A DNA stretch of 64,000 nucleotides from Rhizobium sp. BK418 (GCF_004341105.1 NZ_SLZK01000001.1:1054001-1118000), one strand, 5' to 3'; numbered from the stretch's first letter, positions 1 through 8,461 are shown. The notes: generated by a model not told the origin, from the sequence alone. Made by a program: numbers and translations.

Positions 1-601
1 GGAAGATCGCCACGGCACGCGGCATGTGGAAGCCCGACGTCACGAGCAGGCAATGGGAAAGGTTCAGCCGCTGCAGGATGAGCCTGACATTGATGGCGTT
101 TTCATAGGTATCGCGCGACTCCGCGTCATATTCGATCCGGGCCGGGTCGATGTGGAAATCGTTGAACATCCGCCGGATCACATCCGCTTCCTTCATGGCA
201 ATGCCTTCGAGGCTGCCATCGCCGCCGGACATGATGATCTTGGCATCGGGATAGAGGCCCGCAAGCCGTACCGTCTCAATATAGCGGTCGCCGCCGTCAT
301 CGAGATCGTAGCCGCCGCGCGCGCCATCGACCAGCGTCGGGATGCCGCCGCCGAGCACGATGACGCAGGCGACGTCGGCGGGCGCGGCCGGCCGCGGAAA
401 GCGATCTTCGAGCTCCTGCACGACCAGCGCACCCGCGGTCGTGTAGAAGATCAGGAAGAAGAGCGTGAGCGACACCAGCCCGGCGGCGATGGCGAGCCGC
501 CGGAAGGAAAAGAGCATCAGGACCACGCTCGCCGCCATCAGAAGGAATGAGATCGCCACCGGCTGGGAAATGATCCAGAAAATCTTCGCAAAGAAAAACA
601 T
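1..601 (-). CDS. YdcF/SanA-like DUF218 membrane protein, C-terminus cut by window edge
   Basis: This is the N-terminal part (about 200 residues) of a YdcF/SanA-type DUF218 protein. The frame opens with ATG at 601 and stays open to the first base of the window, so the stop lies outside. Two hydrophobic segments at about residues 5-55 anchor it in the membrane. The DUF218 fold follows, with the strand-loop 'VIVLGGG', the later 'IIMSGGDGS' and a 'SRDTYENA' helix that is typical of the family. DUF218 proteins are linked to envelope and peptidoglycan-precursor functions, but their reaction is not generally known. No clear Shine-Dalgarno sequence precedes the start. Family assignment is firm; function is open. 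Confidence 0.85.
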   Translation of the reverse strand, partial: MFFFAKIFWIISQPVAISFLLMAASVVLMLFSFRRLAIAAGLVSLTLFFLIFYTTAGALVVQELEDRFPRPAAPADVACVIVLGGGIPTLVDGARGGYDLDDGGDRYIETVRLAGLYPDAKIIMSGGDGSLEGIAMKEADVIRRMFNDFHIDPARIEYDAESRDTYENAINVRLILQRLNLSHCLLVTSGFHMPRAVAIF

Positions 602-837
602 GGGCACGCTGGGGTCCTGCTGAAACGCGGCCACGAAAGCCTATTCGCGGATTCGGGGCAAGTCTGGTTTTTAAGGCGACACAGGAGTGAAGGAGGAAAT
701 CACAACAGCAGCTTGTACCCTCCTCCTTCGATTTCGCCCCACGAATTTACCCCGGAGTTTACTGTAACGTACTTCCCCGCATGCGCGTAATGTGTTTAGC
801 ACTCAACCAGCTGGGGAGCGGAACCGGAGGAGTTTCT

Positions 838-1845
838 GTGAGACATCGCCAGGAAGACAATCCGCAACGGCACGGCGTTCACGCGCGCGCAATCTTTGCC
901 GCGATGACCTTCATCGCCTCGGGCATCTTCACCGCATCGGTCACCGCTCAAAAAGCAGAGGCGGCCGATCTCGTCATCGCCGTGCCGAACTGGCCGTCGG
1001 GTCAGGCAACGGCCAATATCCTGAAGGTCGCGATCGGCAAGACATTCGGCCTCAAGGCCGATCTGCGCGAGATGGGAGAGCTCAACGCGTTCGCAGGGCT
1101 GGAAGCCGGCGAGGTCGATATCCATCCGGAAGTCTGGCGGCCGAACCTCGATGCAGCCGTTGCCAAATATGTGGATGAGAAAAAGGCCGTCGTTCTCGCC
1201 AAACGCGCCGTTGCCGCCTGGCAGGGCCTCTGCGCCACCGAAGAGGCGGAAAAGGCCGGCATCAAAGATATCAAGGATCTGTCGGACCCGAAGAAGGGCG
1301 CGCTTCTCGACACCGATGGCGATGGCCGCGGCGAGCTTTGGATCGGCGCCGAAACCTGGACCTCGACGGCAATCGAGCGGGTGCGGGCCAATAGCTTCGG
1401 TTATGCCGGCAATCTCGCGCTGGTCGAGGCGGAAGAGGATGTCGGCATGGCCGCCGTCGATGCCGCTGTCGCCACAGGCCGCCCGATGGTCTTTGCCTGC
1501 TACGCGCCGCACAATGTCTTCGAACTGCACAAGGTGACGCGGCTGGAGGAGCCGGCCTACGATCCGGCCAGATGGAAGATCGTCGCCGGCAGCGATCCTC
1601 TTTGGGTCGAGCATTCGAAGGCCGATGTCGCCTGGCCGCCCTCCTCGTTCAATATCGCATGGTCGGCCTCCTTCGGCGCCAAACATGCGGATGTCGCCGC
1701 CTTTCTCGACAAGGTGGATTTGACGCCGCAGGAGGTGACAAAGATGACCTATGCGCTGCAGGTGGAGAGAATACCGCCTGCCGATTATGCGGAAAAATGG
1801 GTGGCCGATCACGCCGCCCGCATCGATGGGTGGGCCAAGCCATGA
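838..1845 (+). CDS. OpuAC/ProX-type glycine betaine-like ABC transporter substrate-binding protein
   Basis: This is a periplasmic binding protein of the OpuAC family (335 aa), which captures quaternary amines such as betaine or choline for ABC import. I chose the GTG at 838 because AGGAGG lies 7 bases upstream; the frame is open upstream to an ATG at 781 that lacks such a site. A signal peptide spans about residues 18-43 and ends at 'AEAAD'. Mature-protein motifs include 'VAVPNWPSG'-like strand 1, 'VDIHPEVWRPN' and several Trp residues able to form an aromatic ligand cage. No permease or ATPase gene is nearby, so it is an orphan binding protein. Its stop overlaps the next start by ATGA, which ties it to a cell-wall enzyme. 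The ligand is not determinable here. Confidence 0.85.
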   Translation: MRHRQEDNPQRHGVHARAIFAAMTFIASGIFTASVTAQKAEAADLVIAVPNWPSGQATANILKVAIGKTFGLKADLREMGELNAFAGLEAGEVDIHPEVWRPNLDAAVAKYVDEKKAVVLAKRAVAAWQGLCATEEAEKAGIKDIKDLSDPKKGALLDTDGDGRGELWIGAETWTSTAIERVRANSFGYAGNLALVEAEEDVGMAAVDAAVATGRPMVFACYAPHNVFELHKVTRLEEPAYDPARWKIVAGSDPLWVEHSKADVAWPPSSFNIAWSASFGAKHADVAAFLDKVDLTPQEVTKMTYALQVERIPPADYAEKWVADHAARIDGWAKP

Positions 1846-2513
1846 ACCGGACGTTCAAGATCTCAGCCCCCGCCTCGCTCGCAATCTCGCTCGCCGTCAC
1901 GCTGTCCGCCTTCGTGGCGCTGGCAGCCCAGACGCAGATCTACGATCCGAAGACCCGGCAATGGGTCGATTACGACAAGAACACGGCCCGCAAATATTAC
2001 GCCCGCAACAAACAGGTTCCGGATGCCTTCCGCCGCCAGGTCGTCACCTTCCGCACGGCGGAGGAGCCCGGCACGATCATCATCGACGGCAACCAGCATT
2101 TTCTCTACCTCGTACAGCCCGGCGGCCAGGCGATCCGCTATGGCATCGGGGTCGGCCGCGAAGGCTTCGGCTGGGCCGGCATCGTGCGCGTCGGCCGCAC
2201 GGCCGAATGGCCGACCTGGACCCCGCCCGCCGAGATGGTGGCCCGAGATCCGAATGCCGCCAAATGGGCGGCCGGCCAGCCAGGCGGCCCCGACAATCCG
2301 CTCGGCGCCCGCGCGCTCTATCTTTATGCGGGTGATGCCGACACGATCTACCGCATCCACGGCACGCCGGAATCCTGGACCATCGGCCTCGACGTGTCCT
2401 CGGGCTGCATTCGCATGAACAATGACGACATCATTGACCTGCATTCGCGGGTGAAGATCGGCGCCAAGGTCATCGTCCTGATGCAGGGCGCGGCCCTCTA
2501 TAAGGGCGTCTGA
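1842..2513 (+). CDS. L,D-transpeptidase (YkuD/ErfK domain), secreted
   Basis: This is a 223-aa L,D-transpeptidase that crosslinks peptidoglycan (3-3 bonds) or attaches proteins to it in the periplasm. A signal-like hydrophobic stretch spans residues 8-29. The YkuD domain runs from about 75 to 218 and carries the catalytic signature: His173 in 'RIHGTPES', then Ser187-x-Cys189-x-Arg191 in 'SSGCIRM'. The conserved approach segment 'WPTWTPP' is also present. The start ATG at 1842 overlaps the upstream stop by four bases, so it is translationally coupled to the binding-protein gene. A small lipoprotein gene follows 14 bases downstream, probably in the same operon. Confidence 0.93.
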   Translation: MNRTFKISAPASLAISLAVTLSAFVALAAQTQIYDPKTRQWVDYDKNTARKYYARNKQVPDAFRRQVVTFRTAEEPGTIIIDGNQHFLYLVQPGGQAIRYGIGVGREGFGWAGIVRVGRTAEWPTWTPPAEMVARDPNAAKWAAGQPGGPDNPLGARALYLYAGDADTIYRIHGTPESWTIGLDVSSGCIRMNNDDIIDLHSRVKIGAKVIVLMQGAALYKGV

Positions 2514-2527
2514 AACGGGGGAAAGAC

Positions 2528-2848
2528 ATGCGCATTTCACTGAAGAGCCGGCCGCTTCCGGCCCTGCTCCTTTCGTCGCTATCGGCACTTGCCGCCTGCC
2601 AGTCCTCGGCGCCGCCGACACCCGACCAGATGTCGCGCAACACGGTGGAGACCGCGCCCGCCGACCTGCAACTGCTCTGCGCCGATGCGGCCGCCAAACA
2701 GGCCGGCCTCGACCGGGCGAAAATCCTGCCGACAGGCTCGCGCCCGGTAGAGGCCGGCGGCTTCAGCGTCGATCTCGATGCCTCCGGCCGCAAATTCGCC
2801 TGCGTCATCGACAGGACGGGGGTGGTGCGGAGCGTTCTGCCCGCCTAA
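2528..2848 (+). CDS. Small putative lipoprotein
   Basis: A 106-aa protein with a signal peptide ending in the lipobox 'LAAC' (Cys at about residue 24), so it is probably a lipid-anchored periplasmic protein. The remainder contains two further Cys residues ('LLCADAAAKQ' and 'KFACVIDRTG') that could form a disulfide. The tail 'VIDRTGVVRSVLP' resembles small rhizobial lipoproteins of unknown role. It starts 14 bases after the transpeptidase stop and has GGGG-GAAAG upstream, which fits the last gene of a three-gene envelope operon. I do not recognise a functional family. Confidence 0.7.
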   Translation: MRISLKSRPLPALLLSSLSALAACQSSAPPTPDQMSRNTVETAPADLQLLCADAAAKQAGLDRAKILPTGSRPVEAGGFSVDLDASGRKFACVIDRTGVVRSVLPA

Positions 2849-2853
2849 CGCCG

Positions 2854-3795
2854 CTATTCTCCCGGCTGATGAACCAGGGAATGGACAAGCGAGGGATAGG
2901 CAGCGCCGTCCTCCCCGCCGAGCCGTTCCAACAGGATCTCGATCAGCGCCCGCACCTTGGCGGGCACATGCGGTCCGGGCGGGCGCACGACATAGATCGC
3001 GCCCTCATCCAGATAATAGTCCGTCAGCAGCGGTATGAGCGTGCCCTTGCGGATATCCTCGGCGACGATGAAGGACGGCAGTTCCGCCACGCCGAGCCCG
3101 GCGAGCGTCCAGCTCAGATGCACCTCGGCATTGTCGGTGAACAGCCGCCCGTTCGGTCGAATCGACACCATGCGTTTGCCGGCACGGAACGTCCACTCAG
3201 GAATGTGGCGTCCGGAATAGATGATGCAGTCATGCGACAGCAGGTCCTCGGGCCGCTCCGGACGGCCGTTGCGGGCGATATAATCGGGGCTGGCGATGAT
3301 GAAGGGCCTGACCGGCGCAATACGCCGCGCAATCAGCGAGGGATCGCGCAGTTCGAAGAGCCGGATCGCCGCGTCATAATGCTCGCCAATGAGATCGACG
3401 GCCCGGTCGGAGAACGATACCTCCAGTTCTAGGCGCGGATGACGGCCGGCAAGCTCGGTCAGGATGGGCCCGAGATAGCGCTGGCCGAAAGCGAGCGGTG
3501 CGGCGAGCCTCAGACGGCCGGTGACATGGCCGCCGGCATAGGTGGCGACAGCATCGCGCGCGTCCTCGAGTTCGGCGAGAATGCGCCCGCAGCGTGCCTT
3601 GAATTCAAGGCCGGCCTCCGTTGCGCTGATGCCCCGTGTGCTGCGGTTGATCAGTCTCGCGCCGAGATCCGTTTCCATGCGCGCGATACGCCGGCTGACG
3701 ATCGATTTCGAGACGCCGAGCAGTTGGGCTGCACGGTTGAAGCCGCCGCTATCGACCACCGCCACGAAGCTTCTGATGTCATCCAGGTCGATCAT
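2854..3795 (-). CDS. LysR-family transcriptional regulator
   Basis: A 313-aa LysR-type regulator. The N-terminal winged helix-turn-helix is clear ('FNRAAQLLGVSKSIVSRRIARMETDLGARL', about residues 18-46 in part), followed by the two-lobed effector-binding domain. The pattern 'RLRLAAPLAFGQRYLGPILTEL' and 'GDNA..HLSWTLAGLGVAELP' resembles the CrgA-like subgroup. It converges with the lipoprotein operon, with stops only 5 bases apart. The nearest divergent gene is the sensor kinase, 283 bases away. Its target and effector cannot be read from the sequence. Confidence 0.92.
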   Translation of the reverse strand: MIDLDDIRSFVAVVDSGGFNRAAQLLGVSKSIVSRRIARMETDLGARLINRSTRGISATEAGLEFKARCGRILAELEDARDAVATYAGGHVTGRLRLAAPLAFGQRYLGPILTELAGRHPRLELEVSFSDRAVDLIGEHYDAAIRLFELRDPSLIARRIAPVRPFIIASPDYIARNGRPERPEDLLSHDCIIYSGRHIPEWTFRAGKRMVSIRPNGRLFTDNAEVHLSWTLAGLGVAELPSFIVAEDIRKGTLIPLLTDYYLDEGAIYVVRPPGPHVPAKVRALIEILLERLGGEDGAAYPSLVHSLVHQPGE

Positions 3796-4037
3796 CTGCG
3801 TTCCACTGAGCGCAACACCCTGTTGTCGAAAGCGGGCATTGTGCTCACCTATCCACTGCCCTAGCTTTCAGTGACTCACAGAGCCTGATGGCTACTATCA
3901 TGACGGACACGGTGTCGCCAGTGGCGGCCGCAAGGTGGGATGCGCGCCTGAAAACGCCGCGCGCCGCGACGAGGAGATATTGTGCCGGACAAGCGTTGCC
4001 TCCCTGTAACGGGGGAATGAAACCTGTGGCCTGAAAC

Positions 4038-4055
4038 ATATGGGCCGAACCATAT
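4038..4055. promoter_or_regulatory. Inverted repeat ahead of the sensor kinase
   Basis: Perfect 6-bp arms ATATGG and CCATAT are separated by GCCGAA, 24 bases before the kinase start. The site could be an operator for the LysR or kinase promoter. The arms are short, so chance is possible. Confidence 0.3.
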
Positions 4056-4078
4056 CGGCTGCAGCATAGGAAGAGCAA

Positions 4079-5389
4079 ATGGCCGATACGCCGATCGCGA
4101 GGAATTTTGCTGCTCGATGGAACGACGCCAGGCGGAACGAGCGCTCTGCCGGGCAGGCTCCGATCGTCGTCATCAAGGGCGGCGTCGAAGGCGAAGCACC
4201 GGCAAGACGCCCGCGTGGCGAGGCCCGCGATGAGGTCTCCATCCATCAGCTTCCGGTTCCGGTGCTACAGCTCAACGCGGCCAGGCTCAAGGCGCTCTTT
4301 GCCCTGTCGAAAGCCAGGGGCAATGCCGAGGACCTGCTGGCGAAAGCCATGTGGCACGGAGGGCTGCCGCAGGCCGGCCTTTTCGTCGCCGATGCCAACG
4401 AGTTGGCCGCCTCCCTTCTGCAGGCATCATCAAGCGACGACCTGACGGGGCCGGCGGGCTATCTCTTTGCAGCATCGCCGCAAACCGTCGCAAGGCTTAT
4501 GCGCGCCTGGTTCGACGGAGAAAAAAACTTTTCGGAACCGATGACGATGCGCAGCGTCAAAGGCGCCCTCCTGGATGTCAAACTCTCGGTTACCTTCCCC
4601 CCGGCCGACAGTCTCGAACCATTGCTCGTCGTGCTGCAGGATATGACCGGGCAGCGCCAGCCTGACGAGCATGAGGTCGACCCGCTGCATGCGGCGCGGC
4701 TCTCCACTCTCGGCAGGCTTGCGACTTCGATCGCCCATGAGGTGAACCAGCCGCTGGCTGCGATCGTGACGGACTGCGAAACAACCATGCTGCATCTGTC
4801 GCGCGACGAGCCGAACCTCGCCAAACTCCGCGAGCTTGCCGCGCGCATGGCGGCGAGTGCCCATAGGGCGAGCGAAATCGTCAAGCGGGTGCGGGGCATG
4901 GCGAGCCAGTCAAACACGCGCGTGGCCCTCGATCTGAACGACATCGTCGTCGATGGGCTGTCCTTCGTCCGCAATGAGACCGATACGCACGCGATCTGTG
5001 TTTCGGTCGCCTGCGAGCCGGGCTTGCCCGCCTTTCTCGGAGACCGCATTCAGATGCAGCAGGTCGTCGTCAACCTGCTCGTCAATGCCATCGAGGCCGC
5101 CGTCTGCAGTGCGAAGCGACCGCGCCGCATCGAGATCGCCACCTGCCTGACCGGGCAGAGGATTCAATTCTCCATCCACGATAGCGGTGATGGCATTCCG
5201 ACCGCCGATCTTGGCCGGATCTTCGATCGCTTCTACACGACGAAACCCGACGGCGTCGGCGTCGGCCTTTCCATCTGCCGGTCGATCATCCACGACCACG
5301 GCGGCGACATGAATGCCACCAATGCCGACGACGGCGGCGCCCTCTTCCGCTTCTCGCTGCTGGTGGCCGAGACTGAGCGCGATCGGTAA
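4079..5389 (+). CDS. Soluble sensor histidine kinase (HisKA + HATPase), orphan
   Basis: A 436-aa two-component sensor kinase without evident membrane segments, so probably cytoplasmic. Residues about 55-190 form a PAS-like sensory region. The H box has His220 in 'IAHEVNQPLAAI', a form typical of the FixL/DctB-like class. The N box is 'VVNLLVNAIEA' (Asn332 and Asn336), G1 is 'DSGDGI' (368-373) and G2 is 'GVGVGLSI' (392-399). All catalytic motifs are intact. No response regulator gene lies beside it, so its partner must be elsewhere. An inverted repeat lies just upstream, and a GC-rich hairpin at 5416-5437 follows the stop. Confidence 0.93.
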   Translation: MADTPIARNFAARWNDARRNERSAGQAPIVVIKGGVEGEAPARRPRGEARDEVSIHQLPVPVLQLNAARLKALFALSKARGNAEDLLAKAMWHGGLPQAGLFVADANELAASLLQASSSDDLTGPAGYLFAASPQTVARLMRAWFDGEKNFSEPMTMRSVKGALLDVKLSVTFPPADSLEPLLVVLQDMTGQRQPDEHEVDPLHAARLSTLGRLATSIAHEVNQPLAAIVTDCETTMLHLSRDEPNLAKLRELAARMAASAHRASEIVKRVRGMASQSNTRVALDLNDIVVDGLSFVRNETDTHAICVSVACEPGLPAFLGDRIQMQQVVVNLLVNAIEAAVCSAKRPRRIEIATCLTGQRIQFSIHDSGDGIPTADLGRIFDRFYTTKPDGVGVGLSICRSIIHDHGGDMNATNADDGGALFRFSLLVAETERDR

Positions 5390-5415
5390 GGCGTCGTCGA
5401 AGGCGAACGCTATTC

Positions 5416-5437
5416 CCGCCGGAATTTCAGCCGGCGG
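5416..5437. terminator. Hairpin after the sensor kinase
   Basis: CCGCCGG and CCGGCGG arms flank an 8-base loop, 27 bases after the kinase stop. No T-run follows, so it is at best a weak or Rho-assisted terminator. Confidence 0.4.
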
Positions 5438-5520
5438 CAGGGTATATACTTGGCTGTCAGGTGTTTGATACCATTGCCTAGCGTGCTGTGGCACCCTCCT
5501 CTGCCAACAACGATCATCGC

Positions 5521-6684
5521 CTACTTCCCGCCAAGCTCCTGCCCGACCAGCGACAGCCAATAGCGTACCCCATGCGCAATCGCCTTGTCGTTGAAATCAT
5601 AGGCCGGGTGATGCAGGCCGGCGCTGTCTCCATTGCCGATGAGGATCATCGCGCCAGGCCGCTTTTCCAGCATATAGGAAAAATCCTCCGCGCCCATCGA
5701 CGGCTCATAAGCCGCATCCACCTGGCCCTCGCCCGCCACGCGCCGAGCCGCAGCAACGACAGCTGACGTCCTGCCGGCGTCGTTGACCGTGACCGGATAG
5801 CCTGGCCGCCAGTCGATCTCGGCTTCGGTCTCGAAGAGCTTCGCAGTCCCATGCACGATGTCGCGGAACCGCTGCTCCACGGCCTTTCTCGTTTCCGTCT
5901 GCATGGTCCGGATCGTGCCGCCCAGGCGCACGGAGGCGGGAATGACGTTCAACGCCTTATCGTTGCCGGCTTCGCAGAAGGTGACGGAGACGACGACCGG
6001 ATCGAACGGATCGGTGAAGCGCGAGGCGATCGATTGCAGCGCGGTTACCATATGGGCGCTGACGAGAACAGGATCGCGCGTCATGTTCGGCGAGGCCGCA
6101 TGCCCGCCCTTGCCATTGATGGTGATGACGAAACGGTCGGCACCCGCCATGAACGGGCCCGCACGCGTGGCAAAGGAACCGATCTCCAGGCCCGGTTCGT
6201 TATGCATGCCGTAAACCTCGTCGATCCCGAAGCTTTCGAGCAGCCCCTCCTCGATCATCACCCGCGCACCGCCGCCGCCTTCTTCCGCCGGCTGGAAGAT
6301 CAGCACGACCTTGCCGGCAAAATCCCTGTCTTCGATAAGGCATTTAGCGGTGGCAAGCAGCATGGCGGTGTGTCCGTCATGGCCGCAGGCATGCATGCGG
6401 TTGGCATTTCTGGAGGCATAAGGAAGATTGGTCTGCTCCGACATCGGCAGCGCATCCATGTCGCAGCGAAGCGCGATCGTCTTGCCGGGGCCCTTGGTGC
6501 CCTCGATGACGGCAACGACGCCGGTCTTCGCAAGTCCTGTCGTGACGTCATCGCAGCCGAATTCGGCAAGCTTGCCCGCCACGAAAGCCGCCGTCTCCGG
6601 CAGGTCGAAAAGCAGCTCCGGATTCTGGTGGATATGACGGCGCCAGCCCTTGGCCTCTTCGGCAACGGCTTCGATAGTGCTCAT
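5521..6684 (-). CDS. M20 family amidohydrolase (hippurate/N-acyl amino acid hydrolase type)
   Basis: A 387-aa metal-dependent amidohydrolase of the M20D group (hippuricase, indole-acetyl-amino acid hydrolase and N-acyl-L-amino acid amidohydrolase relatives). It would hydrolyse N-acyl amino acids in the cytoplasm. Visible metal-site motifs are 'HACGHDGHTAM' (98-108) and 'QPAEEGGGGA' (131-140). Later motifs are 'GMHNEPG', 'GKGGHAA' and 'GAEDFSYM'. The length is typical. It converges with the upstream kinase and is apparently monocistronic. The natural substrate is unknown. Confidence 0.93.
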   Translation of the reverse strand: MSTIEAVAEEAKGWRRHIHQNPELLFDLPETAAFVAGKLAEFGCDDVTTGLAKTGVVAVIEGTKGPGKTIALRCDMDALPMSEQTNLPYASRNANRMHACGHDGHTAMLLATAKCLIEDRDFAGKVVLIFQPAEEGGGGARVMIEEGLLESFGIDEVYGMHNEPGLEIGSFATRAGPFMAGADRFVITINGKGGHAASPNMTRDPVLVSAHMVTALQSIASRFTDPFDPVVVSVTFCEAGNDKALNVIPASVRLGGTIRTMQTETRKAVEQRFRDIVHGTAKLFETEAEIDWRPGYPVTVNDAGRTSAVVAAARRVAGEGQVDAAYEPSMGAEDFSYMLEKRPGAMILIGNGDSAGLHHPAYDFNDKAIAHGVRYWLSLVGQELGGK

Positions 6685-6825
6685 GATGGTATCCTCGTGA
6701 TGGGTGGCCGGGCGCGGATGGTTGCGACGCGGCTGGGATGGAGTGGCGCGAGACTAGGCGCATGGCGGTGGTTTGCCAACGGGCAATGGTGGGTGGTGGG
6801 GCGAAGTGTCGGATGAGCCCAAGAG

Positions 6826-6953
6826 ACCTCCACAAGGGGAGGAGCTAACCGGGCATCCGCCTCACTCCGTTCGAAACGTTGGGATTTTGAAAAGCTAGCG
6901 CGGAAGGTTAAGCCCCTCCCCCTTGTGGGGAGGGGTTTGGGGCGGGGTCTTTA
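6826..6953. repeat. GC-rich palindromic intergenic repeat, copy A (left half degraded)
   Basis: This contains the unit GCCCCTCCCCCTTGTGGGGA near 6911-6931, continuing as a GGGG-TTTGGGG-CGGGG tail and a short T-run. A shorter left arm (6826-6850, 'CACAAGGGGAGGAGCTAACC') pairs partly with the right arm 'GGTTAAGCCCCTCCC'. The same arrangement recurs at 50585-50729 and 54400-54542. It lies downstream of the Rrf2 gene and upstream of the amidohydrolase, and fills most of the 293-base gap. It probably forms a strong hairpin and acts as a transcription terminator. Confidence 0.8.
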
Positions 6954-6977
6954 TTGACCAGCTCAGCAGCCTGCCCC

Positions 6978-7421
6978 TCAAATCCCCGAAATCGGCACCG
7001 GCTTCGGAATCCGCTTGAGAATATCCGCCAGCGCCGTCTTCGATAGCCGGCTAACCAGCAGTGCCTCTGCATCGTCGAGCGCCGCCTCCACGCTGCCGAG
7101 CAATGCGTGTTCGATGGCACAGCCTGGCGGGTTTTCCTCGCCCTCGATCTCCATGCGCAGGAACCGCTCGCCGAGCGCCGCATAGACATCGGCAAGCGTG
7201 ATCTCTTCCGGCGGGCGCGCCAACAGCCAGCCGCCGGAATGGCCCTTTTCGGAGGACACGAGGCCGGCCTCCCGCAAGAGCCCGAGCGTCCGGCGCACGA
7301 CCACGGGGTTGGTGCCGCTATGGTCGCCGATCTCGCCGGAGGTCAGCGGCCGCGCCGGGGTCAGTGCCGCCAGATGCGCCAGCGTGTGCAGCGCCAGGGA
7401 AAACCGGCTGTTTCGCTTCAT
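6978..7421 (-). CDS. Rrf2-family transcriptional regulator
   Basis: A 147-aa Rrf2 family regulator. I chose the ATG at 7421 because the domain begins there ('MKRNSRFSLALHTLAHLA') and GAGG precedes it by 10 bases. The winged helix contains 'TSGEIGDHSGTNPVVVRRTLGLLREAGLV', followed by the wing 'GHSGGWLLARPPEEITLADVY'. There is only one Cys ('PPGCAIEH'), so the three-Cys Fe-S ligand set of IscR/NsrR is missing. It therefore resembles the YwnA-like, cluster-free subgroup. It is divergent from an EamA transporter, and two operator-like dyads fill the 90-base gap. Confidence 0.92.
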   Translation of the reverse strand: MKRNSRFSLALHTLAHLAALTPARPLTSGEIGDHSGTNPVVVRRTLGLLREAGLVSSEKGHSGGWLLARPPEEITLADVYAALGERFLRMEIEGEENPPGCAIEHALLGSVEAALDDAEALLVSRLSKTALADILKRIPKPVPISGI

Positions 7422-7440
7422 GCAGGAAGATCCTCTAAAT

Positions 7441-7487
7441 ATGTAACTCTCAATGTTGCATGATTGACGCAACCTGTGTAGTTACAT
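7441..7487. promoter_or_regulatory. Twin operator dyads between Rrf2 regulator and EamA transporter
   Basis: Two 21-bp dyads of form 7-7-7 are visible: ATGTAAC-N7-GTTGCAT (7441-7461) and ACGCAAC-N7-GTTACAT (7467-7487). They are separated by five bases, with centres 26 bp apart, and are mirror images of each other about position 7464. The location between divergent genes suggests cooperative autorepression by the Rrf2 protein. Confidence 0.7.
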
Positions 7488-7511
7488 GATAACATCATCT
7501 GGAGGATTGTC

Positions 7512-8429
7512 ATGGCCTCGATCGCAAACAGCCCGAAATCGCCGGCCGCAGTGCTGGCGGCACTCTTTTGCTTCAGCGCCGGCCCGGTCGGCTTCGCCAT
7601 CCAGAAATACCTGACGGCCTGGTTCAGCCCGGCATCCATCATCGCTGTACAGATGACGATCGGCGCGGCCGCGCTCTGGGCGGTGATGCTGCTTCTGCCG
7701 TGGCAGCGCGTTTCGCTCTCCGACAGGCTGAAGCCCTTTGCCGTCGGCATCATCCATCCCGGTATCTTCATGATCACCTTCACCATGGCGAGCCGCAGCC
7801 TGGATGGCGTCACGCTGATCCTGCTCAGCGCCTTCATGCCTGCCGTCGTCGGCCTGGCAGCCCGGGTGTTCCTTGGGGAGCCGCTGAAGGCCACGACCTT
7901 TATCGGCATGGGCGTCGGTTTTGCCGGCCTGCTGCTCGTCATTTCCGAACGGCAGATGACGGGAGAAAGCTCGCTCGCAGGCTATGTCACGGCGCTGCTA
8001 GCGCTCTGCCTTGCTGCCTGCGGCCAGCTGCTGGGTCGGGCGCTGCACACCCGCTCGAGCGTGCCGTGGACTGTCGTGGCGACCATGCAGCTCACGGCAG
8101 CGGCTGTCGTCGCCTGGGTCGTTGCAATCGTGTCAGGCCTCGGGATCGGCGCCGATGATATCGGCGAGCACTGGATGGCGTTTTGCTATATCGGGCTTGT
8201 CGCCACTGCCGGCGGCTACTTCGCCTATAATTTCGCGCTGTCGAAGATGCCGGTGCTGCAGCTCGGGCTGATCTCCTCCATCGGCCCGGCAGCCGGCGCC
8301 GCGGCGGCGGCAGTGATCTTCGACAGTCCCTTCGGGGTGAGAACGGCGGGCGGCGTGGCGATGATCATCGCAGGAACCGCCCTTCCCGGCCTGCTTGCGC
8401 TGCTGCGGGCGCGATCTGCCGCCGGCTGA
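7512..8429 (+). CDS. EamA/DMT-superfamily transporter
   Basis: A 305-aa inner-membrane protein with about ten hydrophobic helices in two repeated halves of EamA type ('FTMASRSLDGVTLILLSAFMPAVVGLAARVFLGEPL' ends one half; 'LGLISSIGPAAGAAAAAVIFDSPFGVRTAGGVAMIIAGT' the other). The family exports or imports small metabolites by the drug/metabolite transporter mechanism; substrate unknown. GGAGG sits 6 bases before the ATG. It is divergent from the Rrf2 gene and probably controlled by it. Confidence 0.9.
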   Translation: MASIANSPKSPAAVLAALFCFSAGPVGFAIQKYLTAWFSPASIIAVQMTIGAAALWAVMLLLPWQRVSLSDRLKPFAVGIIHPGIFMITFTMASRSLDGVTLILLSAFMPAVVGLAARVFLGEPLKATTFIGMGVGFAGLLLVISERQMTGESSLAGYVTALLALCLAACGQLLGRALHTRSSVPWTVVATMQLTAAAVVAWVVAIVSGLGIGADDIGEHWMAFCYIGLVATAGGYFAYNFALSKMPVLQLGLISSIGPAAGAAAAAVIFDSPFGVRTAGGVAMIIAGTALPGLLALLRARSAAG

Positions 8430-8461
8430 AAAGACGGGTGAAGCCCGAGCGCAGCCCGCGT

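Noticed and set aside
796..1812. Long minus-strand frame opposite the binding-protein gene
   Set aside because: It mirrors the codon bias of the plus-strand gene, has no domain, and no ribosome site.
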